From Pectobacterium sp. A5351 (GTDB lineage Bacteria > Pseudomonadota > Gammaproteobacteria > Enterobacterales > Enterobacteriaceae): a stretch of DNA of 64,000 bases. The notes below the pieces were generated by a model. That model was not told the DNA's origin. It ran no database searches and saw nothing but the letters and a program-made list of their open reading frames with translations. Where the stretch lies: positions 2,232,001 through 2,296,000 of the forward strand of contig NZ_CP116477.1 in NCBI RefSeq assembly GCF_028335745.1, in the 5' to 3' direction. Shown here in pieces: positions 62,824 to 64,000 of this stretch; the stretch's first letter is position 1, and each line of letters begins with the position of its first letter. Made by a program: the position numbers and the translations under genes.

Positions 62824-63603
62824 ATGGATACGTCGCACTTCTTTGCCCTGTCTGGGAAAACCGCACTCATCACCGGAGGATCGCGTGGATTAGGGCTGCA
62901 AATTGCTGAAGCACTGGGTGCACAAGGGGCGCATATTATTCTTTCAGCGCGTCACACTGATGAATTACAGACCGCGCAGTCACACCTATCCTCACTGGGT
63001 ATTCGTGCCGACTGGATTGTCGCCGACAATGCGCAAGATCGCGATATTGAACGCCTCGCAGAGGAAGCCATCGCCAAGACAGGCCAGATAGATATTCTCG
63101 TCAACAATGCCGGTACGGCATTTGGCTCCCCGGCGGAAGACCATGCGATGGCTGACTGGGATCGCGTCATGAACCTGAATATCCGCAGCCTGTTTTTATT
63201 AACGCAGAAAATCGGCAAATGCAGCATGATCCCCCGTCGCTATGGAAAAATTATCAATGTGGCGTCACTTGCAGGCTTGCAAGGCAATCTGCCCGGTTGG
63301 CTGGAAGGTATCGCTTACAGCACCAGCAAAGGTGCCGTGGTGAACTTTACCCGGGCATTAGCAGGCGAATGGGGAGAATTTAATATCACCGTTAATGCGC
63401 TCGCCCCTGGTTTTTTCCCCTCCAACATGACGCAGAACTTGTTGAATCGACTTGGTGTTGATGCACTGGCGCAAAAGTCCCCGCTGCGACGTATTGGTGA
63501 TGATCAAGACTTAAAAGGCGCAGCAATCCTCTTTGCCTCCGACGCCAGTAAATATATTACGGGCCAAATCCTTTCCATCGACGGAGGCATGAGCGCCATA
63601 TAA
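62824..63603 (+). CDS. Short-chain dehydrogenase/reductase (gluconate 5-dehydrogenase-like)
   Basis: A 259-residue classical SDR: TGGSRGLGLQIAEALG, NNAGTAFG, Ser in NVASLAGLQG, YSTSKGA catalytic Tyr/Lys, and the end motif ITGQILSIDGGMSAI. This style is common in 2-keto-gluconate or 3-oxoacyl reductases. Separated from the glycosyltransferase by a 390-bp repeat-containing gap, it is probably a different transcription unit. It may go with the oxygenase-like gene that follows. Confidence 0.88.
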   Translation: MDTSHFFALSGKTALITGGSRGLGLQIAEALGAQGAHIILSARHTDELQTAQSHLSSLGIRADWIVADNAQDRDIERLAEEAIAKTGQIDILVNNAGTAFGSPAEDHAMADWDRVMNLNIRSLFLLTQKIGKCSMIPRRYGKIINVASLAGLQGNLPGWLEGIAYSTSKGAVVNFTRALAGEWGEFNITVNALAPGFFPSNMTQNLLNRLGVDALAQKSPLRRIGDDQDLKGAAILFASDASKYITGQILSIDGGMSAI

Positions 63604-63661
63604 ATACCGCTCACATCATTATTAATGGAGCTCATGGAGGAGGCGCGTAAATATAGCCAAT

Positions 63662-63690
63662 AGGCATGCAACTTAAAGTATGGCAGGTAT
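63662..63690 (-). repeat. ERIC terminus remnant
   Basis: GCATGCAACTTAAAGTATGG and CAGGTATC repeat the reversed ERIC end with three changes. This is a second decayed terminus about 0.9 kb from the first. Confidence 0.5.
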
Positions 63691-63732
63691 CTACGGAGTT
63701 TTTCAGTCGAGCTAATTACAGGAGTAATAGCG

Positions 63733-64000
63733 ATGAAAAGTTGCTTTGATGGATGGTCACCACAAGTCATTGATAGTGAAGATAAGGCAGCGGTTATTGC
63801 GCATATCGAAAAATATCGGTTTGCCATCGTTACCCACGAATGGAAATACGATGATTCCGACTTCAAAAAAATGTCGGCGCTTTATTCGCTGGGGGACATT
63901 TATCAGTCTGACTTTAACCGTCAGGAACATAAAGAGGGCGTATCCACATCCGGGGTAAATCAGATTGGCGGGCTTACACGCGGCACGCATGTCGTTTTCA
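63733..64000 (+). CDS. Start of a possible TauD/2-oxoglutarate-dependent oxygenase gene (partial)
   Basis: The ATG at 63733 follows CAGGAG; 89 codons are visible before the window ends. The sequence (VIAHIEKYRFAIVTHEWKYD, FKKMSALYSLGDIYQSDFNR, QIGGLTRGTHVVF) resembles the N-terminal part of Fe(II)/2-oxoglutarate oxygenases of the TauD group. In those enzymes a helix-strand that reads like GFVVVRG and a LGxI segment precede the metal site. The metal ligands are beyond the window, so the call is tentative. Confidence 0.45.
   Translation, partial: MKSCFDGWSPQVIDSEDKAAVIAHIEKYRFAIVTHEWKYDDSDFKKMSALYSLGDIYQSDFNRQEHKEGVSTSGVNQIGGLTRGTHVVF

Overview
The window looks like a chromosomal segment of a soft-rot enterobacterium, most probably Pectobacterium. 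It carries the hrpS-hrpY-hrpX-hrpL and hrpJ-to-hrcU half of an Erwinia/Pectobacterium-type Hrp type III secretion cluster, the enterobacterial ttcA / fnrS / zntB / mppA / mpaA / tpx / tyrR / ycjF / ycjX neighbourhood, and 127-bp ERIC repeats. Names rest on motifs and remembered family features; no search was run.

Layout. 1-16 kb: end of an EAL (c-di-GMP phosphodiesterase) gene, then the Hrp regulators on the minus strand and the eleven-gene hrpJ-hrcU operon on the plus strand. The cascade can be read in the DNA: a dyad upstream of hrpS, a sigma-54 promoter before hrpL, and a HrpL-type hrp box before hrpJ. 16-23 kb: LysR regulator, M20 peptidase, MetNIQ-like ABC transporter and an N-acylamino-acid-racemase-like enolase-superfamily enzyme. 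23-28 kb: a PAP2 phosphatase with a broken signal peptide, then a kinase / class III PLP enzyme / SDR operon. 28-38 kb: polyamine-type ABC transporter, GABA aminotransferase, succinate-semialdehyde dehydrogenase, a MocR regulator and a separately encoded ABC ATPase.

38-40 kb: an IS3 remnant and prophage debris (Cor-like lipoprotein, integrase fragment) abutting ttcA, the site used by the Rac prophage in E. coli. 40-55 kb: core genes with the FnrS small RNA. A roughly 4.1-kb AT-rich cassette (two near-identical secreted proteins and an RTX-like protein) lies between tpx and tyrR, bordered by duplicated terminators. 55-56 kb: an internally deleted IS3-family element. One 127-bp ERIC is split between 37.9 and 56.1 kb, its halves abutting IS ends.

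56-64 kb: accessory DNA with an unknown coiled-coil protein, a DUF1800/DUF1501 pair, and a glycosyltransferase carrying the full motif set of fungal-type chitin synthases (TLYNE, EDR, QRRRW, SWGTKG). An SDR and the start of a probable oxygenase follow. The DUF1800-DUF1501-chitin-synthase-like trio is the best candidate for an undescribed system. The tpx-tyrR cassette and the structurally covarying hairpin repeats are also notable.
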